Shown here: positions 1 to 8,451 of the stretch, in pieces
Layout: the number at the start of each line of letters is the position of its first letter
Numbering within the stretch: position 1 is the stretch's first letter
From: Cognatundibacterium luofuense
GTDB lineage: Bacteria > Pseudomonadota > Gammaproteobacteria > Burkholderiales > Burkholderiaceae_D
Direction: 5' to 3'
NCBI RefSeq assembly: GCF_018139685.1
Contig: NZ_JAGSPN010000001.1
Location: 682,001 to 746,000, forward strand
Length of the DNA: 64,000 bases
Made by a program: the position numbers and the translations under genes
Notes under the pieces: generated by a model
The model's database searches: none
Told to the model about the DNA's origin: nothing
What the model saw: the letters and a program-made list of their open reading frames with translations, nothing else

Positions 1-1
1 T

Positions 2-295
2 CTGGTCGATGCCGGTATGCGGGAACTGCGGCTGACCGGTTATTTATCAAACCGTATGCGGCAAATTGTGGCCAGTTACTGGCTGAATGAAATGCAGGGT
101 GACTGGCGCGCCGGTGCGGCCTGGTTTGAAGCGCAATTGCTGGATTTTGATGTATTCAGCAATCAGGGTAACTGGTTATACATTTCCGGTCATGGCACCG
201 ATCCGCGCGGCGGGCGGCATTTTGATATTCGCCGTCAGATTAAACAATATGACAGCGAAGGCAACTATCGCCGTTGCTGGGGGACTGCAGTATGA
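2..295 (+). CDS. Cryptochrome DASH, C-terminal part (truncated by window edge)
   Basis: The open frame enters from the left edge and stops at 293-295. It encodes the end of the FAD-binding helical domain of a photolyase/cryptochrome. Visible family features are VDAGMREL, SNRMRQIVASY, DWRAGAAWFE and then GNWLYISGHGTDPRGGRHFD, where DASH proteins have a GNW...G.G.DPR stretch that contacts FAD. DASH cryptochromes are flavoproteins that repair UV lesions in single-stranded or looped DNA. The stop codon overlaps the next start in an ATGA arrangement, so the two flavoprotein genes are probably co-translated. The N-terminal antenna domain lies outside the window. Confidence 0.85.
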   Translation: MVDAGMRELRLTGYLSNRMRQIVASYWLNEMQGDWRAGAAWFEAQLLDFDVFSNQGNWLYISGHGTDPRGGRHFDIRRQIKQYDSEGNYRRCWGTAV

Positions 296-1839
296 GTGAA
301 ACCATACGCCATTTAAGACTGGTTCTCGGAGACCAGCTGAATCCCGAACATCCGTGGTTTCAGACGCCGGACCCGGAAGTGCTGATCGTGATGATGGAAG
401 TTCGTCAGGAAACCGACTACGTACTGCACCACGCGCAGAAAATCATCGCGATTTTTGCCGGAATGCGGAGACTGGCACAGCAACTGTCCGCTCGCCGGCA
501 TAAAGTCCGGTATTTCAAAATCAGCGACAGCGCAAATCAGCACAGCATTGCCGCCAATCTGCAGCAATTGTGTCAGCAATACCGGATAGAAAAATTCAGT
601 TATCAGTTGCCCGATGAATGGCGGCTGGATCAGCAATTGCATCAGATTGCAGCGGACTTTGAGAAAGCGGGCATACAAACCAGTGCAGACGACAGCGCGC
701 ATTTTCTGAGTGCGCGCGATGATGCGCAACGCTTGTTCAGTCAGCGGCAGCGCTGGCTGATGGAAAGCTTTTATCGCCAGATGCGGGTCAGACATCAGGT
801 GCTGATGGATGGCAATCAGCCTGTCGGCGCGCAATGGAATTTCGATCACGATAACCGTGAAGCCTGGCGCGGTACACCGGCAGAACCGCAGGATCAGCGG
901 CCAGTGCATGATCACCGTTTGTTGTGGGAAGAAATTCAGGCGGCGGGTGTGAAGAGTTTCGGCGAGCCATCGGCACAGCGGTTTCGCTGGCCGCTGGATC
1001 GCGACGAAGCCTTGCAGCAACTGGACTTTTTTATCCGCGAAGTGCTGCCGTACTTCGGACGTTTTCAGGATGCAATGCACAGCGCTGCACCACGCTTATT
1101 CCACTCCTTACTCTCGTTTGCGCTGAATGTGAAAATGCTGCACCCGCTGGAAGTGGTGCGCGCAGCCGAACAAGCCTTCCAAAACGGCGCGGTGCCACTG
1201 GCATCGGCGGAAGGATTTATCCGGCAGATTCTGGGCTGGCGCGAATACGTGCGCGGCATCTACTGGGCTGCCATGCCGGATTACGCGCAACAGAATGCCT
1301 TACAACACGCGCAATCGCTGCCGCCGTGGTTCTGGAATGGACAAACCGGTATGCGCTGCCTTTCGCAATCGATACAGGCTTCCTTGCAGCATGCTCACGC
1401 GCATCACATTCAGCGCCTGATGGTGATCGGCAATTTTGCCTTGCTGGCCGGGCTGGATCCGCAGGAATTACATCAGTGGTATCTGGGGATTTATATCGAT
1501 GCATTTGAATGGGTGGAATTGCCGAACACGCTGGGGATGAGCCAGTTTGCTGATGGTGGTTTGCTGGCGACGAAGCCATATGTATCGACATCCGCTTATA
1601 TCCACAAAATGAGCGATTACTGCAAAGGCTGCGCTTATGACCGCAAGCAGAAAACCGGTGAAAAAGCCTGCCCGTTTAATGCCATGTACTGGGATTTCTT
1701 TTTACGTCACCGCGAACAGTTTGCGCGTAATCCGCGCCTCGGCATGATTTATCCGCAGCTGGCGAAAATGAAAGAAGAAGATAAAACCGCGCTGCAGTTA
1801 CGTGCCGCGTGGTGCCGCAGCCATCTCGATCAACTCTGA
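292..1839 (+). CDS. Fe-S bacterial cryptochrome/photolyase-related protein (PhrB class)
   Basis: A 515-residue member of the deoxyribodipyrimidine photolyase-related family. The start at 292 is chosen because it overlaps the upstream stop as ATGA. The N-terminal third has the antenna Rossmann fold (LRLVLGDQLNPEHPWF) and the rest the helical FAD domain. Cysteines 356, 444, 447 and 460 have the same spacing as the four 4Fe-4S ligands of Agrobacterium PhrB, a (6-4) photolyase. The last three lie in YCKGCAYD and KACPFNAMYWDFF. By family it should be a cytoplasmic DNA-repair or blue-light protein with FAD and a lumazine-type antenna. Whether it repairs (6-4) products or signals cannot be read from sequence. 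Confidence 0.88.
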   Translation: MSETIRHLRLVLGDQLNPEHPWFQTPDPEVLIVMMEVRQETDYVLHHAQKIIAIFAGMRRLAQQLSARRHKVRYFKISDSANQHSIAANLQQLCQQYRIEKFSYQLPDEWRLDQQLHQIAADFEKAGIQTSADDSAHFLSARDDAQRLFSQRQRWLMESFYRQMRVRHQVLMDGNQPVGAQWNFDHDNREAWRGTPAEPQDQRPVHDHRLLWEEIQAAGVKSFGEPSAQRFRWPLDRDEALQQLDFFIREVLPYFGRFQDAMHSAAPRLFHSLLSFALNVKMLHPLEVVRAAEQAFQNGAVPLASAEGFIRQILGWREYVRGIYWAAMPDYAQQNALQHAQSLPPWFWNGQTGMRCLSQSIQASLQHAHAHHIQRLMVIGNFALLAGLDPQELHQWYLGIYIDAFEWVELPNTLGMSQFADGGLLATKPYVSTSAYIHKMSDYCKGCAYDRKQKTGEKACPFNAMYWDFFLRHREQFARNPRLGMIYPQLAKMKEEDKTALQLRAAWCRSHLDQL

Positions 1840-2546
1840 AAACCCTGAAGGAAAACATCATATACGCTGAACAAAAAACGCGTGCGCTGGTGATCGGCGG
1901 TTCCGGTGCCATCGGCAGCGCCATCGCCGCGCAATTGCGTGATGAGCAGATACAGGTTGTGACATTGTCGCGTAACAGCACGCCGGTGCTGGATCTCCTT
2001 GATGAAAACAGTGTGCAGCAGGCGGCACAGGCCTTGCGTGATCAGGCTCCGTATCAACTGATTATTCATGCCGCCGGTGTTTTGCATACACCCGAAGCAA
2101 TGCCGGAGAAGAAACTCGGCGATCTGCACCTGGCGCAATTGCAGCAAACCTTTGCGGTCAATACTTTCGGCCCCGCACTGGTATTGCGCTATTTCCATCC
2201 GCTGCTGGATAAACAGCAGGGCAGAATGGCGTTTTTGTCGGCGAAGGTTGGCAGCATCGGCGATAACCGGCTCGGTGGCTGGTACAGTTACCGCGCCTCA
2301 AAAGCCGCGCTGAACATGCTGATCAAAACGGCGGCGATTGAAGTGCAGCGCACTTGTCCGCAACAAGTGTTGCTGGCCTTGCATCCGGGCACAGTGCAAT
2401 CGGCGCTGTCCGCACCATTCAAAGGTGGCCACGCCGCCCGCGCACCGGAAATCGCTGCGGCGGAACTGTTATCCGTGATCCGCGCCAAAACACCGGCGGA
2501 TAGCGGCGGATTTTTCAGCTACGACGGACAGGCATTGCCGTGGTGA
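1809..2546 (+). CDS. Short-chain dehydrogenase/reductase (C-factor-like)
   Basis: Classical-length SDR with the NAD(P)-binding glycine motif GGSGAIG at about residues 30-36 and a catalytic Ser143, Tyr160, Lys164 set (FLSAK, YSYRASK). It ends FFSYDGQALPW, as in C-factor-type SDRs. Substrate unknown. The start is uncertain. ATG 1809 overlaps the photolyase gene by 31 bp and adds about 20 residues without family similarity. A good ribosome binding site (AAGGA, 1848-1852) is followed only by ATC (1857) and ATA (1860) in frame. The gene is probably the third member of the photolyase operon; light-related function is inference only. Confidence 0.8.
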   Translation: MVPQPSRSTLKTLKENIIYAEQKTRALVIGGSGAIGSAIAAQLRDEQIQVVTLSRNSTPVLDLLDENSVQQAAQALRDQAPYQLIIHAAGVLHTPEAMPEKKLGDLHLAQLQQTFAVNTFGPALVLRYFHPLLDKQQGRMAFLSAKVGSIGDNRLGGWYSYRASKAALNMLIKTAAIEVQRTCPQQVLLALHPGTVQSALSAPFKGGHAARAPEIAAAELLSVIRAKTPADSGGFFSYDGQALPW

Positions 2547-2555
2547 TGATGTGAT

Positions 2556-2645
2556 CGTTGTGCAGACATCGTCATCTGCACTTTCGCAAAGCCCTGACTT
2601 TCTGCTGGCGACAGCCATATCGCTGTGCCGGAATCTGCATTTGCG
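2556..2645 (+). repeat. Dispersed ~90-bp intergenic repeat, copy 1
   Basis: This segment aligns by eye over its whole length with 4327-4416, 35586-35677 and the reverse strand of 22274-22364. Shared blocks are TTGTGCAG near the start, GACTTTCTGC...CGAC in the middle and CTGCATTTG at the end. This is the most diverged of the four copies. It sits between the convergent SDR and periplasmic-protein genes. Confidence 0.65.
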
Positions 2646-2676
2646 TCGAATTACCGCTTTGCAAGCCTTTACATAG

Positions 2677-3357
2677 TCAAGGAGAGGCTGGTTTGCCGGT
2701 GCGCGTTACGTCGGGGGCCACTTCCCAGTGAAGCAGTTCCTCGTCGACGGTACCTTTCACTCGGAATGGCTCGTTAAATTCCAGATCAATGTGGCGCTTT
2801 GATGGCAAGCTGATACCTTGCTGTCCGACCGCATAGGATGTCAGTGCGGAGATCACCAGTTTGGCTGGGCCGGTCATATAAAATTTATTTTGAAGAATTG
2901 CGCCCGTATCCGGATCGACCCAGATCTGAAACTGAAACTTATCCTTTCCTTCCGTATTGGAACCTTCAAAAAGGATGGTATTTTTTTCACCGAGCATGAC
3001 GTTATCGGTTCTCTTCGGTGCTTGTTCGCTGGCAAAGAATTTACGCAATGCAGGTTTACTTTTTTCATCAAACCGGAAAGGTTTTTTGTTTGTCGCGGAA
3101 GCAGGTTCAACGCTGATCGTCTGGTAATACGCCTGACCGTTCTTCCAGCCCCCCAATGCCAGTTGAATGACGGTATGCCGGGTTTCTTCATTCATTTCAA
3201 AGTGAATGGTTTCACGTATATCTTTCGCAGCGTAGCTCTCCGAAGTGTTGAACTGCTCGGTGACCTTACTCCACAATGCGTCGTGTTCTGTCGCCATACT
3301 GACAGCCGGAATAATGCTCAGCATGGCTGCGAGTAACAGGCGTCGTACTGGTTTCAT
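2677..3357 (-). CDS. Periplasmic protein of unknown function (paralogue 1)
   Basis: 226 residues with a Sec signal peptide (basic MKPVRR, hydrophobic core, probable cleavage after SMA near residue 22). The mature protein is predicted to be periplasmic and has no catalytic motif I recognise. It is clearly paralogous to the next gene: both share LW.KV..Q, YAAK.IR, ETRH.V..L.L.GWK, APKR.DNV.LGE.N..LFE, a W.DP.TG.IL.-like segment and a KPASP C-terminus. The alternating strand pattern (LWEK, QIWVDPDTGAILQNKF) is reminiscent of LolA/MucB-type sheets, but this is only an impression. An AGGGAAG ribosome site precedes the ATG. Confidence 0.75.
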   Translation of the reverse strand: MKPVRRLLLAAMLSIIPAVSMATEHDALWSKVTEQFNTSESYAAKDIRETIHFEMNEETRHTVIQLALGGWKNGQAYYQTISVEPASATNKKPFRFDEKSKPALRKFFASEQAPKRTDNVMLGEKNTILFEGSNTEGKDKFQFQIWVDPDTGAILQNKFYMTGPAKLVISALTSYAVGQQGISLPSKRHIDLEFNEPFRVKGTVDEELLHWEVAPDVTRTGKPASP

Positions 3358-3507
3358 ATGTCTTCCCTGGGATGAGTTGTTATATTTTTAAAGCGAAAAG
3401 CCATCCTAATTTAAATAAATGCCGGCTGGAAATATGAATATTGCATGTTGTGCCTGTAAAGCAACACAGACGGCAGTGCGATCGCAGGCTGAATACGGAT
3501 TGCCAGT

Positions 3508-4191
3508 TTACGGAGAAGCAGGTTTGGCGCTGGTGCCGGCTGAGGCGGGGCGGGCTTCCCACTGGCTCAGTGCTTCATCGAAGCTGCCTTTGGCTTTTTT
3601 AAACGGGATATGGATTTCAAACGCGGTTTGCCTTTGTGCGGGGAAACTCATGCCGTCGGGGCCGGGGCGGTAACTGGTGCTGATGCTGGCTTCAAACGCC
3701 ATCGGCATTCTGGCCTGCATTTTCAGTTGCAGGATTTTGCCGGTGGACGGTTCTGCCCATAATTGCAGGCTGACTTTCTGCAGCGAACCTTCATCCAGCT
3801 CAAACAGCGTGGCGTTCTGTTCACCGAGTCTGACGTTATCGCTGCGTTTGGGTTGTGCAGTCGTGCTGAATACCTGCCGGTAAGCGTCTTTCAGCATCGC
3901 ATCCATATTCATCGGCTTTTTCTTTTCTTTGGGTGCTGGATCGATGCTGACAATTTCGTACTCCGGCGTATTGTCTTTCCAGCCGCTGAGCTGCAAACGC
4001 ACCACGCTGTGACGGGTTTCCTGATCTTTTTCGACGGTAATGTTCTGACGTATTTCTTTGGCGGCGTAGTTGTCCGCAGCTTTGTATTGCTGCACGACTT
4101 TTTCCCACAAAGGATCAGGCTGGGCGGCCAGTGTGATGCCGTGTACGGCACCCAGTAAGCTCAGGCAAAGATAGCGGCGTTTCAGGTTCAT
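3508..4191 (-). CDS. Periplasmic protein of unknown function (paralogue 2)
   Basis: 227 residues with a signal peptide (MNLKRRYLCLSLLGAVHG, cleavage near LAA at residue 23). It is a tandem duplicate of the downstream gene: the same block order, the same length and an identical KPASP tail, but extensive divergence between the blocks, so the duplication is old. It precedes its paralogue by 150 bp, and each has its own leader, so they may be transcribed separately. There are no cysteine pairs, metal motifs or membrane segments beyond the signal. Function not recognised. Confidence 0.75.
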   Translation of the reverse strand: MNLKRRYLCLSLLGAVHGITLAAQPDPLWEKVVQQYKAADNYAAKEIRQNITVEKDQETRHSVVRLQLSGWKDNTPEYEIVSIDPAPKEKKKPMNMDAMLKDAYRQVFSTTAQPKRSDNVRLGEQNATLFELDEGSLQKVSLQLWAEPSTGKILQLKMQARMPMAFEASISTSYRPGPDGMSFPAQRQTAFEIHIPFKKAKGSFDEALSQWEARPASAGTSAKPASP

Positions 4192-4326
4192 ACGGGTCTC
4201 CGGTGGTCAGCTTTCGCGTTGATGGATATGCCATGCTAATCCGTTTTTTGCGCAGCAACCTTGCTTTGTCCGCCGGGCAGCGTATTCCGGTGACTGAAGT
4301 GCAACAGGCTGCTACCCGGGCTGTAA

Positions 4327-4416
4327 ATTATGCGGATATCGTCAAACCTGATTTACGGAGAGCCGGACTTTCTGCCGACGACCGCCGTATGCCTGTGCGA
4401 AAGTCCGCATTTGAGG
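4327..4416 (+). repeat. Dispersed ~90-bp intergenic repeat, copy 2
   Basis: Carries the family core GGACTTTCTGCCGACGACCG (20 bp, 4365-4384) and ends CCGCATTTGAGG. Similarity to the copy at 35586 continues about 30 bp further through a shared GGGTGGTTTT block (4434-4443 here). It lies in the gap between the start of the leftward periplasmic gene and the end of kdpE, which contains no other feature I can name. Confidence 0.7.
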
Positions 4417-4462
4417 CAAAAAATGACGGTAGGAGGGTGGTTTTAGCCTTCAGCCGGGATGT

Positions 4463-5155
4463 TCACAACACCAGACGATAGCCAACGCCGGTTTCGGTAA
4501 TGAAATGCACAGGTTGCGCCGGTTCGTCTTCCAGCTTCTGGCGCAGGTTCGCCATGTAAATACGCAGATAATGTCCGTTTTCCAGATTGCCCGGCCCCCA
4601 GACTTCTTTCAGCAATTGCTGATGCGTCAGTACCTTGCCGGGATGGCGGCACAGGGTGCTCAGTAAACGGTACTCAATCGGGCTCAGATGTACTGCTTCG
4701 CCTTTGCGCATGATGGTGCGCAGGCTGAAATCAATCTGAATCTCACCGATACAAAACAGCGATTCCTGCTGCGCGGTTTCCGGCTGGCGGCGGCGTAAAT
4801 GTGCGCGTATGCGTGCCATCAGTTCTGCCACGCCGAAGGGCTTGGTCAGGAAGTCATCTGCACCGGCATCCAGCGCTGCGACTTTTTCACTTTCTTGTGT
4901 GCGGGCTGATAAAACGATCACGGGAATGCTGCTCCAGCTGCGCAGTTCGCGGATCAGCTGCACACCATCCATATCCGGCAATCCGAGATCAGCGATGACC
5001 AGATCCGGCTTGCGGGTGGCACACTGTATCAAACCCTGTTTCGCGGTTTCACTTTCAAACACGCTCATGCCTTCTGCTTCCAGTGCAGTAGTCAGGAAAC
5101 GGCGGATTTGTTTTTCATCTTCAATCAGGATGATGTTCAGGCGTGATTCACTCAT
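4463..5155 (-). CDS. kdpE: KdpE, response regulator of potassium uptake
   Basis: 230-residue OmpR-class regulator. The receiver domain carries the acidic pair in LIEDEKQIRR, phospho-acceptor Asp56 (LVIADLGLP) and the conserved Lys in LTKPFG. The C-terminal winged helix contains HLSPIEYRLLSTLCRHPGKV and ends GVGYRLVL. The start at 5155 follows the family N-terminus and overlaps the kdpD stop by 8 bp; an upstream in-frame start would overlap much more. Phosphorylated KdpE activates the kdp operon, and a matching operator lies at 12619-12644. It is the last gene of the Kdp cluster. Confidence 0.95.
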   Translation of the reverse strand: MSESRLNIILIEDEKQIRRFLTTALEAEGMSVFESETAKQGLIQCATRKPDLVIADLGLPDMDGVQLIRELRSWSSIPVIVLSARTQESEKVAALDAGADDFLTKPFGVAELMARIRAHLRRRQPETAQQESLFCIGEIQIDFSLRTIMRKGEAVHLSPIEYRLLSTLCRHPGKVLTHQQLLKEVWGPGNLENGHYLRIYMANLRQKLEDEPAQPVHFITETGVGYRLVL

Positions 5156-7871
5156 GTTCGTACTCTTCTTCAGCTGACGGCGGCAGCGGCGGATGTTCAC
5201 CCAGCGGCAGCGTGATGGTCAGACAGGCGCCGCCCTCAGCGCGGTTTTCAGCCCGGATGCTGCCGTGATGAACGCGCATGATAGTCTCACAAATCGCCAG
5301 TCCCAGTCCAACGCCGGGGCTGGCAGCTTCCGGATTGCCGCGGGTGAATTTTTCAAAAATATCGACACCAGCCGGTAAGCCGGGGCCGTTATCGCAAACG
5401 CTGATCAGCATTGCGCCGTCATCCGCTGTTGCCCGCAACTGAATTTCGCCATGACCGTAGCGCGCTGCGTTTTCCAGCAGATTGCACAAGACCCGTTCGA
5501 TTAAGACAGCATCCAGTTCCACCAGCGGCAGATCCGGTGCCAGCTGTGTGGATATCTGACAGGATTTCAGTGCCTGTGCGCTGGCACGCAAGGCGCTGCC
5601 GATGACTTCTTCCACCGGCTGCCATTGTTTTTGCAGCGTGACTTTTCCGGATTGCAGGCGCGCCATTTCCAGCAGATTCACCACCAGTCCGTTCATGCGC
5701 AGCGATTCTTCCAGCAAGGCTTTGTTCAGCTCATCGCGTTGCGTTGCCGCCAGATCCTGTTGCAGCGTACTGGCCAGACCCACAATCGCCGTCAGCGGTG
5801 TACGCAAATCATGTGATACCGCGGATAACAGCGAATTGCGTAAGCGTTCGGCTTCCATGCTGACCACCGCATCCTGCGCGACTTCCACATAATGCACCCG
5901 CTCCAGTGCCAGCGCGATTTGTGCTGCAAAGGTATCCAGCAGTAATTGCTGATCCGGCGGGAATGGAAGCCCGTTCTGCAGCGGTGCAATCGCCAGTACG
6001 CCACGGGTGCGCATCGGCGCGCGCAGCGGTACGTACAGCGCTGATGCAGAGGGCAGCGTATCGGTGCCCAGTCCGGCGGCCTGATGATGGCTGTACACCC
6101 ATTGCGCAACGCTGAGATCCGGTTCCGGCAGTAAGGCATCATGCGCCGCAGTCGTGCTGATTACCGGTTGCCGCAGCACATCCTGACTATCCGGCAGCAG
6201 AATCGCAATGCGGGCCTGAAACACCGGCGTCAGGTGTTCCAGCGCGATCTCAATAATCTGTTCATACATCAGCGCACCGGACAAAGCTTTGCTGGTTGTG
6301 TACAAGGCACTGGTACGCCGTTCACGGTAATGCGCCGTCAGCGTTTGCGCGCGCAGGGTGGCGGTCAGCTGACTGATGATCAGCGACACCGCCAGCATCA
6401 CAAAAAAAGTCAGTAAATACTGGCTGTCAGAGACGTTGAAAGAAAATCGCGGTGGTACAAAGAAGAAGTCAAAACTGGCAACACTGAGAAAACAGCCGAA
6501 CACCGCAGCATTACGACCGAGTTTCACCGAGATCAGTACGACCGCCAGCAGATACAGCATGACCACATTTGCCAGATCAAAAAAATGTGTCAGCACACCG
6601 GACAAAGCCGTGATGGCAGTGCAGGCGAGCGCTGCCCAGCCAAAACCGGCAAACGAGCCTGTTCCTGTTTCCGCATTCAGCCAGCGTTGCACGCCGGCGG
6701 TTTCGGGCGCGGAAACTGATTCAGCTGCCTCGGCATGAATCAGAATAATATCCAGGTGATGATCGCGTTTACTGAGAGCATCTGCCAGCGCAGGGCGGCC
6801 AAACTGTCTTACCCGTTGCAGCCAGTGCCGGTGTTCTCTGGGAATGACCAGCCGCGATACATTGCGGCTGTGGGCATAGGCCAGCACCAGTCCGGCAATA
6901 TCTTCACCCGCCAGCGTGGTGGTTTCTGCGCCCAGCTCTGCTGCCAGTTTCATGGCTTTGCGCTGGGCTTCGCTGCTGCTGTCAGAGGCTGCGTTTTCTT
7001 CTGTTTCGATAAACACAGCAATCCAGTCAGCCCGTAAACCGCTGGCCAGCCTGCCAGCGCTGCGTACCAGTTTCAGCGCCGCTGCACCTGGCGGTACACA
7101 CAGCATCAATCGTTCTTTTGCCTGCCATACCTGCTGTATGGATTTGTCTGCGCGGTAGTCGCGCATTGCCACATCGACCTGATCGGCAGTGCGGCGTAAT
7201 GCCAGCTCACGCAGCGCAATCAGATTTCCTTTGCGGAAAAAATGTCTGGCGGCGCGCTGTGCCTGCTGTTCCAGATAAACCTTACCTTCTTGCAAACGGC
7301 GCAGCAATTCATCCGGTGGAATATCGACCAGCATGATTTCATCGGCCATATCAAAGATACGGTCGGGTACGGTTTCCCATACCCGTATGCCGGTGATTTG
7401 TCCGACGATGTCATTCAGGGTTTCCAGATGCTGTACATTGACCGTGGTGTACACGCTGATACCTGCGCTCAGTAATTCTTCCACATCCTGCCAGCGCTTA
7501 CTGTGGCGCGATCCGGCAATATTGCTGTGTGCCAGTTCATCCATCAGTATCAGCGCCGGTTTGCGCTGCAGCGCGGCATCCAGATCAAATTCATACAGCG
7601 TCTTATCTTTGTAAGAAATTGCCCGTGGTGGCAGGACTTCCAGGCCGTCAGCCAGTTGCTGCGTTTCTTTCCGTCCGTGGGTTTCGATCACACCTGTGAC
7701 GATGTCGCGGCCCTTTTCCCGTTCAGCATGGGCTGCGCGCAGCATTGCGCAGGTTTTGCCAACGCCAGCACAGGCACCGAAGAAAATCTTCAGGTGTCCG
7801 CGTGCGGCGCGTTCTTCCTCGCGCTGCAGTTTGCCGAGCAGGGTATCGGGATCGGGGCGGGCGACATTCAT
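5148..7871 (-). CDS. kdpD: KdpD, potassium/turgor sensor histidine kinase
   Basis: 907 residues with the full family architecture. First comes an N-terminal KdpD domain with Walker [10 protein letters not shown] at 32-40, then a universal-stress-like domain to about 370. Four clustered membrane helices follow at roughly 405-500 ([16 protein letters not shown] to [13 protein letters not shown]), then a GAF-like region. The kinase core has His687 in [13 protein letters not shown] and ATP-binding boxes [10 protein letters not shown] and DNGPGLP. It senses low potassium or osmotic stress and phosphorylates KdpE. It overlaps kdpC by 4 bp and kdpE by 8 bp, so the structural and regulatory genes form one translationally coupled unit. 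Confidence 0.97.
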   Translation of the reverse strand: MNVARPDPDTLLGKLQREEERAARGHLKIFFGACAGVGKTCAMLRAAHAEREKGRDIVTGVIETHGRKETQQLADGLEVLPPRAISYKDKTLYEFDLDAALQRKPALILMDELAHSNIAGSRHSKRWQDVEELLSAGISVYTTVNVQHLETLNDIVGQITGIRVWETVPDRIFDMADEIMLVDIPPDELLRRLQEGKVYLEQQAQRAARHFFRKGNLIALRELALRRTADQVDVAMRDYRADKSIQQVWQAKERLMLCVPPGAAALKLVRSAGRLASGLRADWIAVFIETEENAASDSSSEAQRKAMKLAAELGAETTTLAGEDIAGLVLAYAHSRNVSRLVIPREHRHWLQRVRQFGRPALADALSKRDHHLDIILIHAEAAESVSAPETAGVQRWLNAETGTGSFAGFGWAALACTAITALSGVLTHFFDLANVVMLYLLAVVLISVKLGRNAAVFGCFLSVASFDFFFVPPRFSFNVSDSQYLLTFFVMLAVSLIISQLTATLRAQTLTAHYRERRTSALYTTSKALSGALMYEQIIEIALEHLTPVFQARIAILLPDSQDVLRQPVISTTAAHDALLPEPDLSVAQWVYSHHQAAGLGTDTLPSASALYVPLRAPMRTRGVLAIAPLQNGLPFPPDQQLLLDTFAAQIALALERVHYVEVAQDAVVSMEAERLRNSLLSAVSHDLRTPLTAIVGLASTLQQDLAATQRDELNKALLEESLRMNGLVVNLLEMARLQSGKVTLQKQWQPVEEVIGSALRASAQALKSCQISTQLAPDLPLVELDAVLIERVLCNLLENAARYGHGEIQLRATADDGAMLISVCDNGPGLPAGVDIFEKFTRGNPEAASPGVGLGLAICETIMRVHHGSIRAENRAEGGACLTITLPLGEHPPLPPSAEEEYEHE

Positions 7872-8440
7872 GGTTTCAGACTATCCAGTGCAAGATTCAG
7901 TTTCAATACGTTAACACGTTCTTCGCCAAAGATGCCGAACTGCGGTGCTTCCGTGTATTGCGTGACCAGCTGACGAACTTGTTTTGCCTGCAGACCGCGT
8001 GCTTTCGCCACGCGCTGCAACTGATATTCTGCTGCAGCAGGGCTGATATGCGGGTCCAGTCCGCTGGCGGAAGCGGTGACCAGATCGACTGGCACCGGCG
8101 CTGTGTTTTCGAGATCAGCCTCACGCAAGGCTTTGATTCTTTCTTCCACCGCCGTTTTCAGTGCCGGATTGGTCGGGCCCAGATTTGAACCGCCGGATGC
8201 CAGACCATTGTAAGCAAACGGAGCGGTAGCAGAAGGGCGGCCCCAGAAATAACGTGGCTGGCTGAACTGCTGGCCGATCAGTTCAGAACCTTTGATCTGA
8301 CCGGACTGCCTGATCAGGCTTCCGTTGACCTGATCAGGAAATGCTGCCTGACCGATGCCGGTTACAGCCAGCGGATACAGGATGCCGGTGATGGCGGACA
8401 GCAGTACAAAACTTGTCAGCGCAGGGCGTAAGATTTGCAT
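7868..8440 (-). CDS. kdpC: KdpC, potassium-transporting ATPase subunit C
   Basis: 190 residues with a single N-terminal membrane helix ([20 protein letters not shown]) and an extracytoplasmic remainder. Family landmarks are [24 protein letters not shown] and the C-terminal block [12 protein letters not shown]. KdpC stabilises the KdpFABC complex and increases ATP affinity of KdpB. The gene lies 11 bp after kdpB and overlaps kdpD by 4 bp (ATGA). Confidence 0.97.
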   Translation of the reverse strand: MQILRPALTSFVLLSAITGILYPLAVTGIGQAAFPDQVNGSLIRQSGQIKGSELIGQQFSQPRYFWGRPSATAPFAYNGLASGGSNLGPTNPALKTAVEERIKALREADLENTAPVPVDLVTASASGLDPHISPAAAEYQLQRVAKARGLQAKQVRQLVTQYTEAPQFGIFGEERVNVLKLNLALDSLKP

Positions 8441-8451
8441 GAAATTTCTCC

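Noticed and set aside
313-1080. 255-codon frame antisense to the photolyase gene
   Set aside because: It is the complement of a well-supported gene with conserved Fe-S cysteines; the antisense translation is Arg/His-rich and lacks domains.
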